From Ignavibacteriales bacterium (lineage in GTDB: Bacteria > Bacteroidota > Ignavibacteria > UBA10030): a DNA stretch of 39,666 nucleotides. The translations under genes and the position numbers were made by a program. Below the pieces are notes generated by a model. It was not told where the DNA came from. It did not search any database and worked only from the letters and a program-made list of their open reading frames with translations. Below are positions 16,978 through 25,759 of this stretch, piece by piece. The DNA lies in NCBI GenBank assembly GCA_016192345.1, contig JACPUH010000070.1, forward strand, positions 1-39,666, written 5' to 3'. Position 1 is the stretch's first letter. The number at the start of each line of letters is the position of its first letter.

Positions 16978-18615
16978 ATGAAGAAACTCATCGTCCTCTG
17001 TTTGCTTCCCTTTGCATTCGCGTTGGGTCAGCAGGAGACCGTCATCAGCGGCAAACTGCTTGGGCATGACGGAAAACCCATGAAACAGGCGCATGTCCAC
17101 GTGTTGAAACCGGGAGAGTCCAAACCGCTCGCCAAAGGCCAGGTGGATGCGGAGGGATCCTTCAGGATTGCGACCTCGCGGACCGGTCTTCTTTTTTTGC
17201 AGGGAACAGGGGTGGATCATGCCGATTACCGGACTGCGCTCCTGATCGAGAAGCCTCAAAGCCTTGAGATCGGGATGCAATTAAAAACGTACCCCTTCCT
17301 GAAAGAATTCACCGATGTGAAGATCATGGGTGATTTCAATAATTTCAATTTCAATACCGCCGAGCCAATGGAGAAACAGCCCGATGGTACATTCACCGCT
17401 GAGTTTGAGGTCACGGAGAACACATTCAAATACCAGCTCCTTGGATTGACACCGACGGCTCGCAGCGTCAACGGCACCATGTCGGAGGACTTTGTCTACG
17501 ATGACGGGGGGGACTATCAGTCGGTCGTGACTCCAAAAAACGGAAAAGTTCATATCGTCTTTGATCCGAAGAAGGTGAAAGCCTCAGATACGAGCGCCAA
17601 AATTTCAATCAAGGACAACCCCGTCCTGAACCGGTTCGCATCATTGATGGTTGACATGGCCAACAGGGTGGAAACGATGAACGAGGCCCGGGCTTCGCAT
17701 CAGCGTGCCGGCAAAGACTTGAAGACTTTCAGCTATGATTGGTCGAAGGATGTTGCGAAACTGGCGAGCCAGATCCAGTCGGAAAACGAACCAAGCATCC
17801 GGCAATTGCTTCTCCTGCAATATATCCAGATGGGGCAGTTCGGTGCAAAGAACCTTGATCCGGCGCTCGCAACCGAAGTTCTCAAGTCCGTACCCTTTGA
17901 ATCACCCCTGTGGTTGATCAACCCGATGCTTGTCAGAGTTGCCGTCACCCTCTCCGGCCAATCAGACTCCGGCGAAGTGTATTTCGATCGATTCCTTCAG
18001 AAGCAGCCGGACAAAATGGCGAAGGGAGCTCTGTTGTTCAATGAAGCGATGATGGCCCAGTTCGCCGGGAACGCCGACAAATTGAAAAAGTACTATGACA
18101 TCCTCGTCAGTGAGTACCAGGATACGCAATTCGGTGCCATGGCGAAACAACGGCTTACGCCCAACACGAAGGTCGCCAAGGGAAAACCTGTGCCGGGCTT
18201 CTCGGTCGTCTCCATGGAAGCTCCTGGAAAGATGATTTCGAAGGAGTCGCTGCGGGGGAAGTTCTATCTGTTGGATTTCTGGGCGGTCTGGTGCGGTCCA
18301 TGCATCGCAGAAATGGGCAACCTGCACCAGGCGTATGAGAAGTTCAAGACAAAGAACTTTGAAATTCTCAGCCTTTCCTTCGATCCGAAAGTGGACGATG
18401 TGGTCAAGTTCCGGAACGGGAAATGGAAAATGCCATGGCAGCATTCCTTTGTCGAGGGGGGCTTCACCAGCGAACTGGCAAAACAGTTTGAAGTGATCGG
18501 GATCCCCAAGCCGATCCTGGTGGATGCGAATGGAACCATTGTTGCCTTGGACACCGAACTGCGGGGCGAGAACCTCGAAAAGACTCTGACGAGAGTGCTG
18601 GGGGCAACGAATTGA
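16978..18615 (+). CDS. Exported thioredoxin-like (TlpA/ResA-type) protein with N-terminal beta domains
   Basis: This 545-residue protein has a signal peptide (MKKLIVLCLLPFAFALGQQ). Next comes a carboxypeptidase-regulatory-like beta domain (about 22-95: VISGKLLGHDGKPMKQAHVHVLK), then a segment resembling a carbohydrate-binding early-set domain (about 105-175: VKIMGDFNNFNF...GTFTAEFEV). A helical middle follows, then a TlpA-like thioredoxin domain (about 400-545) with active site Trp438-Cys439-Gly-Pro-Cys442. It should act on disulfides in the periplasm or at the outer membrane. The ATG at 16978 has GAAGGAGGG upstream and creates a proper signal peptide. The gene stands alone and is followed by a clear terminator. 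The substrate is unknown. Confidence 0.88.
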   Translation: MKKLIVLCLLPFAFALGQQETVISGKLLGHDGKPMKQAHVHVLKPGESKPLAKGQVDAEGSFRIATSRTGLLFLQGTGVDHADYRTALLIEKPQSLEIGMQLKTYPFLKEFTDVKIMGDFNNFNFNTAEPMEKQPDGTFTAEFEVTENTFKYQLLGLTPTARSVNGTMSEDFVYDDGGDYQSVVTPKNGKVHIVFDPKKVKASDTSAKISIKDNPVLNRFASLMVDMANRVETMNEARASHQRAGKDLKTFSYDWSKDVAKLASQIQSENEPSIRQLLLLQYIQMGQFGAKNLDPALATEVLKSVPFESPLWLINPMLVRVAVTLSGQSDSGEVYFDRFLQKQPDKMAKGALLFNEAMMAQFAGNADKLKKYYDILVSEYQDTQFGAMAKQRLTPNTKVAKGKPVPGFSVVSMEAPGKMISKESLRGKFYLLDFWAVWCGPCIAEMGNLHQAYEKFKTKNFEILSLSFDPKVDDVVKFRNGKWKMPWQHSFVEGGFTSELAKQFEVIGIPKPILVDANGTIVALDTELRGENLEKTLTRVLGATN

Positions 18616-18645
18616 GAATGCGGGTCTCCTGTTGAAAAACGTTTG

Positions 18646-18675
18646 AATCCCGTTCTGGTTTCGAACGGGATTTTT
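18646..18675 (+). terminator. Rho-independent terminator after the thioredoxin-like gene
   Basis: A 10-bp perfect stem (AATCCCGTTC at 18646-18655 with GAACGGGATT at 18663-18672) has a 7-nt loop and then further T residues. It lies 30 nt after the stop and only 16 nt before the moaC start. Confidence 0.85.
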
Positions 18676-18691
18676 ATTATATTGGCACACC

Positions 18692-19600
18692 ATGCGCGAC
18701 ATCTCCAACAAAACCACCACACTTCGCACGGCGATCGCGAAAGCGACCCTCAAGGTAAGCCCGCAAACAATTCAGTCTATCCGTGAGGGGAAGATCCCGA
18801 AAGGGGACCCGCTTCCGGTTGCAAAAGTGGCTGCAATTCAGGCTGCCAAGAATACGAGCCAGATCATTCCGTACTGCCATCCTCTGCCGGTCGACTTTGT
18901 CGATTGCCGGTTTGATCTGCATGCCGACTCCATCGAGATTACGACCGAAGTCAAGGCCATTTACAAGACGGGGGTCGAGATGGAGGCGCTGACAGCCGCC
19001 TCGGTGGCTGCACTCACGATCTATGATATGGCAAAACAAGTGGACGAGAAGATGGAGATCGTGGGGGTGGTGTTGGTGAAGAAAAAAGGAGGGAAGTCGG
19101 ATTTCAAAGCCAAATTGGATCGCCCCCTCAACGCTGCGGTGCTGGTCCTCTCGGATAGTGTCTCTTCCGGAGCGAAGGAAGACACATCAGGCAAAGCAAT
19201 TGTGGATCGGTTGAAGACGAAAGGGGTCGAGGTGGTGGAGTACAAAATCCTCCCCGACGATGCTGAGACGATCCAGGAAACGTTGATCCGGTTTGCCGAT
19301 GAGATGAAACTTGACCTTGTGTTCACAACGGGAGGGACGGGGCTTGGTCCGCGGGACACCATACCCGAGGCCATGGCGAAGGTGATCGAGCTCGAGATCC
19401 CCGGTATCGTTGAGGCCTCCCGCGTCCATGGACAGGAGCGGTTGCCGATGGCGATGCTCTCACGGGCACGTGCAGGGTTGCGCGGCCGGACCATCATTGT
19501 CAATCTTCCCGGCTCAAAGCGTGGTGTGGAGGAATCGCTCGACGCAATTTTTCCCGGACTCTTCCATGCATTTTTCATGGTGTGGGGTGGGGGGCACTGA
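18692..19600 (+). CDS. moaC: MoaC-MoaB/MogA fusion for molybdenum cofactor synthesis
   Basis: This 302-residue protein joins two enzymes. Residues about 1-150 are MoaC (cyclic pyranopterin monophosphate synthase), with Cys62-His in IIPYCHPLP and EMEALTAASVAALTIYDMAKQVD. Residues about 155-302 are a MoaB/MogA-type domain that adenylates molybdopterin, with TTGGTGLGPRDTIPEA and VNLPGSKRGVEESL. Fusions of this type are known in Bacteroidota and other groups. The ATG is only 16 nt after a terminator. TATATTG at 18678-18684 is a partial promoter match and would give a very short leader; there is no clear ribosome site, so leaderless translation is possible. It helps supply the cofactor needed by MsrP. 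Confidence 0.93.
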   Translation: MRDISNKTTTLRTAIAKATLKVSPQTIQSIREGKIPKGDPLPVAKVAAIQAAKNTSQIIPYCHPLPVDFVDCRFDLHADSIEITTEVKAIYKTGVEMEALTAASVAALTIYDMAKQVDEKMEIVGVVLVKKKGGKSDFKAKLDRPLNAAVLVLSDSVSSGAKEDTSGKAIVDRLKTKGVEVVEYKILPDDAETIQETLIRFADEMKLDLVFTTGGTGLGPRDTIPEAMAKVIELEIPGIVEASRVHGQERLPMAMLSRARAGLRGRTIIVNLPGSKRGVEESLDAIFPGLFHAFFMVWGGGH

Positions 19601-19641
19601 ACCGCATTCCAAGGAGGGTTCATTGAGAGGGTGAACGGAGT

Positions 19642-21642
19642 ATGTATTGTCTCAAGGTTATCTGTTGTTCTCTTCTCTGCATTTCATGGGGAGCCGCGCA
19701 ACACTCCGATGCGTTTGCGGAAAAGATGTTCCGGCTTCAGGAACTTCAGCATCGCGCCCGTCTTGCATTATCAGCCGCTGCAACCACACCGGGTCAGGAA
19801 GGTTTTGATGTAACGTACTACGGCCTTGACCTCCGCCTCTCCATCTCCACACAGACCCTCCGCGGCTCGATCACCATCGTTGCACGTTCACTCTCCGGTT
19901 CTCTTTCCTCCATGACTCTCGATCTCGCTCAAACCATGACGGTGGACTCCGTCAAGGTGGGAAACATGAAGGTTCTTTTCACGCGGGAAACGCAAACGGT
20001 ATCATTCCCACTCGACCGTACCTATGCGTCGGGGGAATTCGTGACGGCGACCGTTTTCTACGGTGGAACTCCGGGAGGGACGGGATTCGGCAGCTTTGCG
20101 TTTCAAACGGCCCCCGACGGAACCCCATGGGTTTGGACTCTCAGCGAACCGTACGGTGCAAGGGATTGGTGGCCCTGCAAAGACCACCCGGATGACAAAG
20201 CGGACTCGGTCGATGTGAGCATACGGTGCGATGGGACTCTCAAGGTCGGTTCTCAAGGGACTCTTGTGGTGGTGATTGATCATGGGGATGGAACGAAGAC
20301 ACACGTTTGGCGGCACCGGTACCCGATTGCCACCTACCTCGTCTCCCTTGCTGCTGCAAACTATTCCGAGGTCTCGGGCTGGTTCCGTTACTCCCCCGCC
20401 GATTCGATGCCGGTCGTGAACTATGCACTTTCGTCGCAACTTCCGTCGGCAACCTCCTCGCTTCCATTGACCATCGATATGCTGCATATCTATTCCGATC
20501 TCTACGGATTGTACCCCTTCGTTCGGGAAAAATACGGCCATGCCCAGTTCGGGTGGGGAGGGGGGATGGAGCATCAAACCCTGACGTCGCTTGGCAGTTT
20601 CTCAGAGAACCTGATAGCCCACGAGCTCGCGCACCAATGGTTCGGTGACATGATCACCATGCGAACGTGGCCCGACATCTGGTTGAATGAAGGGTTCGCG
20701 ACTTACAGCGTGGCTCTTTACCGTGAAAAAAAGTACGGGCCCCCGGCCTACCGGCAAGTGATGGATAGTGAGATGTCAAGGGCAAAGCTGGCAACCGGAA
20801 CTCTCTACGTGCAGGATACCTCGCGGGTCCAGACCCTGTTCGATTCACGGCTTGTGTATTCCAAAGGGGCCTCCGTGCTGCATATGTTGCGGCGGGTGCT
20901 CGGCGATTCGGCGTTTTCCAAGGCGATTCTGAAATATGCTACGGATCCGGGACTTCAATATCGCAATGCCTCCACTTCCGACCTGAGAAGTGTTTGTGAA
21001 TCGGTTTCAGGAAAAGAGCTCGACTGGTTCTTTGACCAATGGGTATACGGAAGTGGATATCCCTCGGTCCAGTACGACTGGACCTCTGTGCCGGACGGCT
21101 CTGGAGCGTTGGTCGAAGTACGCCTTCGGCAAACCAATAAGTCATCCCTCCCCTCATTCTTCACCATGCCGCTGGACATCCGGTTTACGGACGCCGGTCG
21201 TGATACGACCGTCACGATCTTGTTCGATACTCCAACGAAGAGCTTCACGATACGGCTTCCGTTCAGCCCCTTCAATGTTGTCCTCGATCCTAACGGATGG
21301 ATGCTGATGGATGTCGAGCGTACTCTGGTGAGCATCCGGGGGGAGGAAGGGGTGCCCGACGGATTTGCGCTTGGCCAGAACTATCCGAACCCGTTCAACG
21401 GGTCAACGATGATTCCCTTTACCCTTGCGGAACCGTCGACCGTGACCCTTGAAGTGTTTTCGGTGCTTGGTGAGAGAGTCGCCCTTCTTCAACCGAACGA
21501 CCGGTTTCCGGCTGGCCGGCATGTGCTTCTTTTTTCGCCGACGGATGACTCACCCAACACACTTCCCTCCGGTGTCTATTTCTATCGCCTTGCTCTCCCG
21601 AACCGATCCCTCCGGGTCAGAACCATGGTCTACCTCCGATGA
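19642..21642 (+). CDS. Secreted M1-family metallopeptidase with type IX secretion C-terminal domain
   Basis: This 666-residue protein has an N-terminal signal (VICCSLLCISWGAAQ), an M1 peptidase N-terminal beta domain, and a gluzincin catalytic domain. The zinc site is His327-Glu328-x2-His331 with Glu350 exactly 18 residues on (HELAHQWFGD, then WLNEGFATY). The aminopeptidase GxMEN motif appears as GGMEH. Residues about 570-666 form a type IX secretion sorting domain (GFALGQNYPNPFNGST, then LGERVALL and LPSGVYFYRL), so the enzyme is probably released or attached at the cell surface. The start is ATG 19642 with GGAG upstream. The gene follows moaC by 41 nt on the same strand, with no functional link evident. 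Confidence 0.92.
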   Translation: MYCLKVICCSLLCISWGAAQHSDAFAEKMFRLQELQHRARLALSAAATTPGQEGFDVTYYGLDLRLSISTQTLRGSITIVARSLSGSLSSMTLDLAQTMTVDSVKVGNMKVLFTRETQTVSFPLDRTYASGEFVTATVFYGGTPGGTGFGSFAFQTAPDGTPWVWTLSEPYGARDWWPCKDHPDDKADSVDVSIRCDGTLKVGSQGTLVVVIDHGDGTKTHVWRHRYPIATYLVSLAAANYSEVSGWFRYSPADSMPVVNYALSSQLPSATSSLPLTIDMLHIYSDLYGLYPFVREKYGHAQFGWGGGMEHQTLTSLGSFSENLIAHELAHQWFGDMITMRTWPDIWLNEGFATYSVALYREKKYGPPAYRQVMDSEMSRAKLATGTLYVQDTSRVQTLFDSRLVYSKGASVLHMLRRVLGDSAFSKAILKYATDPGLQYRNASTSDLRSVCESVSGKELDWFFDQWVYGSGYPSVQYDWTSVPDGSGALVEVRLRQTNKSSLPSFFTMPLDIRFTDAGRDTTVTILFDTPTKSFTIRLPFSPFNVVLDPNGWMLMDVERTLVSIRGEEGVPDGFALGQNYPNPFNGSTMIPFTLAEPSTVTLEVFSVLGERVALLQPNDRFPAGRHVLLFSPTDDSPNTLPSGVYFYRLALPNRSLRVRTMVYLR

Positions 21643-21679
21643 AAGACTGGACGCGCACGGCGTTCCGCGTCTCTGATTC

Positions 21680-21710
21680 TTGCTTCATGGCCAACTTCGT
21701 GCTATATTTG
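21680..21710 (+). promoter_or_regulatory. Bacteroidota-type promoter for the split carB operon
   Basis: TTG at 21680-21682, a 20-nt spacer, then TATATTTG at 21703-21710. This matches the Bacteroidota sigma factor pattern (TTTG, 19-21 nt, TANNTTTG). It lies 37 nt before the TTG start of the first carB gene. Confidence 0.72.
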
Positions 21711-21747
21711 CACCCGATTATTATTCACCTCACTCCGGAAGAAGGAA

Positions 21748-23220
21748 TTGCCAAAGCGTACAGACATTCACTCCATCCTCATCATCGGTTCAGGCCCCAT
21801 TGTCATCGGCCAGGCGTGCGAATTTGATTACTCAGGCACGCAGGCTTGTAAAGTCTTACGGGAAGAAGGATATCGCGTCATCCTGATCAACAGCAATCCC
21901 GCCACGATCATGACCGACCCTGAGCTTGCCGACGCCACCTACGTGGAACCTATTACCCCCGCCTTCGTCGAAAAGATTATAGAAAAAGAGAGACCGGATG
22001 TCATCCTCCCGACCATGGGGGGACAGACGGCCCTGAATACGGCTGTTGCCCTTGCGGAAAGCGGTGTTTTGGCGAAGTATGGCGTCGAGTTGATCGGGGC
22101 GAAGCTGGAGGCGATCAAGCGGGCAGAGGACCGGGAGTTGTTCCAGGTGGCGATGAACGAGATCGGACTGGAGACGGCTCGCGGCGCGTTCGTGCATACA
22201 TTCGACGAAGCGGTGAAGCTGGCTGAAAAGATCGGTTTCCCGATCATCATCCGCCCCTCGTTCACGCTTGGAGGGACGGGAGGCGGGACGGCGTATAACA
22301 TGGAGGAGTTTCGTGGAAAGGTGGAGCATGGGCTCTCCAGCAGTCCGATCAACCAGGTCCTGGTGGAAGAGTCGGTGCTTGGATGGAAAGAGTTCGAACT
22401 TGAAGTGATGCGCGACCTGAAGGACAACGTCGTGATCATTTGCTCCATCGAAAATTTCGATCCGATGGGGGTCCATACCGGGGACTCGATCACGGTGGCG
22501 CCCGCGCAGACGCTTACGGATAAAGAGTATCAAACCATGCGCGACGCCTCGATAAAGATCATCCGGAAGATCGGAGTGGAAACGGGGGGATCCAATATCC
22601 AGTTTGCGATCAATCCGCAGAACGGCCGGATGATTGTGATCGAGATGAACCCGCGCGTCTCCCGCTCGTCCGCCCTCGCATCGAAGGCCACGGGATTTCC
22701 CATCGCGAAGATCGCCGCGCGGCTCGCCGTGGGATACACGCTCGACGAGATTCCGAATGACATCACGAAGGAAACCCCCGCTTCGTTCGAGCCGACGATC
22801 GACTACTGTGTGGTGAAGATCCCCCGCTGGGATTTTGAGAAGTTCAAGGGGGTGGATGATACGTTGGGAGTGCAGATGAAATCAGTGGGAGAAGCGATGG
22901 CCATGGGGCGCACGTTCAAGGAGGCTCTGCAGAAGGCTCTGCGTTCGCTCGAACAGGGCAGGTTCGGCCTCGGAGCGGACGGCAAGGATATCGTGGAAGT
23001 CAGGACCCTCCCGGAAAGCAAGAAGGCTGAATGGCGGAAAAAGGTCCTTGATCGATTGAAGATGCCGAAACCGGAAAATATTTTTTATCTGCGCTATGCG
23101 CTGCAACTGGGTGTGACCATCGACGAACTATTTCAGGTGACGAAGATCGATCCTTGGTTCCTGCATAACATCAAACAAATTGTCAACGTGGAGGAGGAAC
23201 TGTATGCGTATCGGCCGTGA
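21748..23220 (+). CDS. carB: Carbamoyl-phosphate synthase large subunit, N-terminal half
   Basis: This 490-residue protein equals the first half of CarB: the carboxyphosphate-forming ATP-grasp unit ([20 protein letters not shown] at the start, [34 protein letters not shown]) and the first helices of the oligomerisation domain. It stops in the middle of that domain, just after [16 protein letters not shown]. The start is TTG 21748, giving the conserved [11 protein letters not shown], with GGAAGAAGG directly upstream. Its last 17 nt overlap the next gene. The second half lies at 23676. Together they total 1097 residues, close to a full-length CarB of about 1070, so nothing is missing. No carA is in the window. 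Confidence 0.96.
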   Translation: MPKRTDIHSILIIGSGPIVIGQACEFDYSGTQACKVLREEGYRVILINSNPATIMTDPELADATYVEPITPAFVEKIIEKERPDVILPTMGGQTALNTAVALAESGVLAKYGVELIGAKLEAIKRAEDRELFQVAMNEIGLETARGAFVHTFDEAVKLAEKIGFPIIIRPSFTLGGTGGGTAYNMEEFRGKVEHGLSSSPINQVLVEESVLGWKEFELEVMRDLKDNVVIICSIENFDPMGVHTGDSITVAPAQTLTDKEYQTMRDASIKIIRKIGVETGGSNIQFAINPQNGRMIVIEMNPRVSRSSALASKATGFPIAKIAARLAVGYTLDEIPNDITKETPASFEPTIDYCVVKIPRWDFEKFKGVDDTLGVQMKSVGEAMAMGRTFKEALQKALRSLEQGRFGLGADGKDIVEVRTLPESKKAEWRKKVLDRLKMPKPENIFYLRYALQLGVTIDELFQVTKIDPWFLHNIKQIVNVEEELYAYRP

Positions 23221-23719
23221 TGTTGTCTGGGGATTCATGCTTCTCGTTGGTGTGCTTGGGGTGAGTTGGGCTCAGCATGACGGAGCCATTCCTTCGGACC
23301 GTGAGGCATTGTTAAAAGGGCTGGGGATGGGACTGGCAACGTATGCAGAAGTGAACAGCTATCCCGGACCCAAGCACGTGCTTGAGTTGAAGGATGATCT
23401 TGCCTTGACCCGTGACCAGCAGAAGAAAGCGGAGGCGCTGGAGAACTCCGTCCGGGTGTCCGCGGGGCCGAAGGGGGAGGAGATCGTCCAGGCGGAGGAA
23501 GAGTTGTTCAAATTGTTTGAACTGGGAACGGTCAATGAACGTGTCTTGCGAACAAGGCTGGAACAGATCGGGAAACTGCGCGCGGAGCTGCGGTTCATCC
23601 ATCTCCAGGCCCATCTCCGCATGAAACAAATTCTTTCCGCGGACCAGACCAATCGGTATAACGCTTTGCGAGGATATGAAATCAAATCAGAAAACGACCC
23701 TGCCGGGAAAGATCACTAG
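23204..23719 (+). CDS. Exported Spy/CpxP-like protein nested between the carB halves
   Basis: This 171-residue protein has a signal peptide ([15 protein letters not shown], probable cleavage after SWA) and a helical body. It has two LTxxQ-like motifs of the Spy/CpxP family, LTRDQ at 68-72 and LSADQ at 144-148, so it is likely a small periplasmic helical protein with chaperone or metal-stress-related fold. The ATG at 23204 is chosen because AGGAGG sits 6 nt upstream, inside the end of carB-N. Its own last 44 nt overlap the start of carB-C. A periplasmic protein between two halves of a cytoplasmic enzyme is unexpected. The fold call rests on motif pattern and helix content only. Confidence 0.8.
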   Translation: MRIGRDVVWGFMLLVGVLGVSWAQHDGAIPSDREALLKGLGMGLATYAEVNSYPGPKHVLELKDDLALTRDQQKKAEALENSVRVSAGPKGEEIVQAEEELFKLFELGTVNERVLRTRLEQIGKLRAELRFIHLQAHLRMKQILSADQTNRYNALRGYEIKSENDPAGKDH

Positions 23720-25499
23720 AGAGATCCTGGTCAAGGCCAAACAACACGGGTTCTCCGACCGGCAATTGGCCCACATCTGGGGCTCCACCGAAAAGGCCAT
23801 CCGGCAACTGCGGAAACAGCTCAACGTCAGTCCGGTCTTTAAGACCGTCGATACATGTGCGGCTGAATTCGAGGCGCACACCCCCTACCATTACTCCACC
23901 TACGACCAGGAAAATGAGTCGGTTCGGAGTGACCGAAAAAAGGTGATCATTCTCGGGGGAGGTCCGAACAGGATCGGTCAGGGGATCGAGTTCGATTACT
24001 GCTGCGTCCATGGTGTGTACGCCCTGGAGGAGGAGGGGATCGAAACGATTATGATCAATTGCAACCCCGAGACCGTCTCCACCGATTATGACACAACGGA
24101 CAAGCTGTATTTTGAACCGCTGACGCTCGAGGATGTCCTGAACATCTGCGAGCACGAACAGCCGTACGGCGTGGTGGTAAGCTTTGGGGGGCAGACGCCC
24201 CTGAAGATCGCGAAGGCACTGGAGGAAAACGGCGTTCGAATCCTCGGAACATCGCCGGAAGGAATCGACCTGGCGGAAGACCGTGAGCGCTTCGGATCCC
24301 TTCTCCGCAGGCTCAAGATCCCACACCCGATGTACGGTACGGCATATTCCGTGAACAATGCCGTCCTCGTTGCCGAACAGATTGGATACCCTGTACTCGT
24401 CCGGCCATCGTATGTCCTGGGGGGACGTGCCATGGAGATCTGCTATACGAATGACGCCGTTCGGGAGTATATGAAGAAGGCGGTGGATGTCTCCCCCGAG
24501 CACCCCGTCCTTATCGATCGGTTCCTTGAGGATGCATTCGAGTTCGATGTTGATGCCGTGTGCGATGGGAAGGATGTCCTCATCGGCGGTGTGATGGAGC
24601 ATATCGAGGAGGCGGGCATTCATTCAGGCGACAGCTCTTGTGTCATTCCCCCCTATATGATCTCCGAGAAAAACCTGGAGGAAATCAAAGGCTACACCGT
24701 CAAGCTTGCCAAGGCGCTCAAGGTCATCGGACTTTTGAACGTGCAATACGCCATGAAGGATGGAACCGTCTACGTGCTCGAAGTGAACCCGCGCGCGTCG
24801 CGTACCGTCCCATTTGTCAGCAAGGCGATCGGGCTGGCGCTTGCCAAGATCGCCGCCAAGGTCATGGTGGGGCGAACGCTGGAGGATCTCGGGGTCAAGG
24901 ATTTTGATTTCCGCAAGGTGAAGCATATCTCAGTGAAGGAAGCGGTCTTCCCCTTTTCGAAATTTCCACGCGTTCCCGTCTTCCTTGGTCCGGAAATGCG
25001 TTCAACGGGGGAAGTGATGGGGATGTCCTCGACATTCGGAGGGGCCATCGCCAAAGCGCAAATGGGGGCGGGGAACACCCTGCCGGTGGAGGGGCGGGTG
25101 TTCATCAGCGTCAATCAGAGCGATAAGAACGACATCACCATTACTATTGTACGGGAATTTACCAAGTTGGGATTCTCCATTGTTGCAACGGAGGGGACGG
25201 CCAAATTCCTTAAAGAGCATGGGATCGAAAGTGATGTGGTGTTCAAAGTGAACGAAGGGCGCCCGAATGTTGTTGATCTGATCAAGAATGGCCAGATCCA
25301 GCTTGTCATCAATACGCCGCTGGGTGAGGAGTCACGGTATGATGAATTCGCGATCGGCTGGGCGGCAATCGAACAGAAAGTTTCATTCATTACAACTCTT
25401 TCTGCCGCAGCAACTGCGGTGAAGGGGATTGAGCATCAGCAATCAGATTCTTTCAACGTAAAGAGTCTCCAGGAATACCACAATGAGATAGAGGCGTAG
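23676..25499 (+). CDS. carB: Carbamoyl-phosphate synthase large subunit, C-terminal half
   Basis: This 607-residue protein carries the rest of CarB. It opens with the remaining oligomerisation helices (GFSDRQLAHIWG, FKTVDTCAAEFEAHTPYHYSTY), then the carbamate-phosphorylating ATP-grasp unit (ILGGGPNRIGQGIEFDYCC, RPSYVLGGRAMEI, EVNPRASRTVPFVSKA), and ends with the MGS-like allosteric domain (about 470-607: GFSIVATEGTAKFLKEHGI, NTPLGEESRYDEFAIGWAAI). ATG 23676 lies within the end of the Spy-like gene. AGGA is only 1-2 nt upstream, so translation is probably coupled to the preceding gene. The break point matches the loop between two helices in intact CarB, where a functional split is structurally tolerable. 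Split carB genes are known from Aquifex and some methanogens. Confidence 0.96.
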   Translation: MKSNQKTTLPGKITREILVKAKQHGFSDRQLAHIWGSTEKAIRQLRKQLNVSPVFKTVDTCAAEFEAHTPYHYSTYDQENESVRSDRKKVIILGGGPNRIGQGIEFDYCCVHGVYALEEEGIETIMINCNPETVSTDYDTTDKLYFEPLTLEDVLNICEHEQPYGVVVSFGGQTPLKIAKALEENGVRILGTSPEGIDLAEDRERFGSLLRRLKIPHPMYGTAYSVNNAVLVAEQIGYPVLVRPSYVLGGRAMEICYTNDAVREYMKKAVDVSPEHPVLIDRFLEDAFEFDVDAVCDGKDVLIGGVMEHIEEAGIHSGDSSCVIPPYMISEKNLEEIKGYTVKLAKALKVIGLLNVQYAMKDGTVYVLEVNPRASRTVPFVSKAIGLALAKIAAKVMVGRTLEDLGVKDFDFRKVKHISVKEAVFPFSKFPRVPVFLGPEMRSTGEVMGMSSTFGGAIAKAQMGAGNTLPVEGRVFISVNQSDKNDITITIVREFTKLGFSIVATEGTAKFLKEHGIESDVVFKVNEGRPNVVDLIKNGQIQLVINTPLGEESRYDEFAIGWAAIEQKVSFITTLSAAATAVKGIEHQQSDSFNVKSLQEYHNEIEA

Positions 25500-25759
25500 G
25501 ACCTGCCGAAGGAGTCATCCCCACCAATTGTCTTTTGAGAACGTCTAACAGTCGTCCAGTTCCCCACGAAAACTGAGAAATTCCAAGATTTCTTAAATCG
25601 AAGTGATTTCCTTGGTGGGAAGTCGAAACGACGGTTGAATTGATTTTTGCCCCTAATAGCCTTGTTTCGTTAGGAAATCCTTGACTTCCAGAGTTGAATC
25701 AGTTAAATTTGGGCGTTAACTCGGTTGCCTAAAACTATACTTTAAGCTTGGAGGGTTAG
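25500..25759. other. Intergenic region between carB-C and the TPR/TonB operon
   Basis: There is no credible gene in these 260 nt. An interrupted hairpin at 25583-25615 (CCAAG with CTTGG, AAATC with GATTT) may end carB transcription, but it lacks a clean T-run. The promoter at 25681-25711 and the ribosome site GGAGGG at 25750-25755 serve the next gene. Confidence 0.6.
25681..25711 (+). promoter_or_regulatory. Bacteroidota-type promoter for the TPR/TonB operon
   Basis: TTG at 25681-25683, a 20-nt spacer, then TAAATTTG at 25704-25711. This is the same architecture and spacing as the carB promoter. It lies 48 nt before the GTG start at 25760. Confidence 0.72.

Noticed and set aside
23150..23760. 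carB split read as a simple frameshift or sequencing error
   Set aside because: About 450 nt of extra sequence separates the halves, with its own ribosome site, signal peptide and family motifs. A frameshift alone would not create that. Misassembly remains to be tested with reads.
25518..25620. CCCACCAA and TTGGTGGG inverted repeat about 90 nt apart downstream of carB-C
   Set aside because: It is only 8 bp and far apart, and it overlaps a more local hairpin. It is too weak to call a separate regulatory element.
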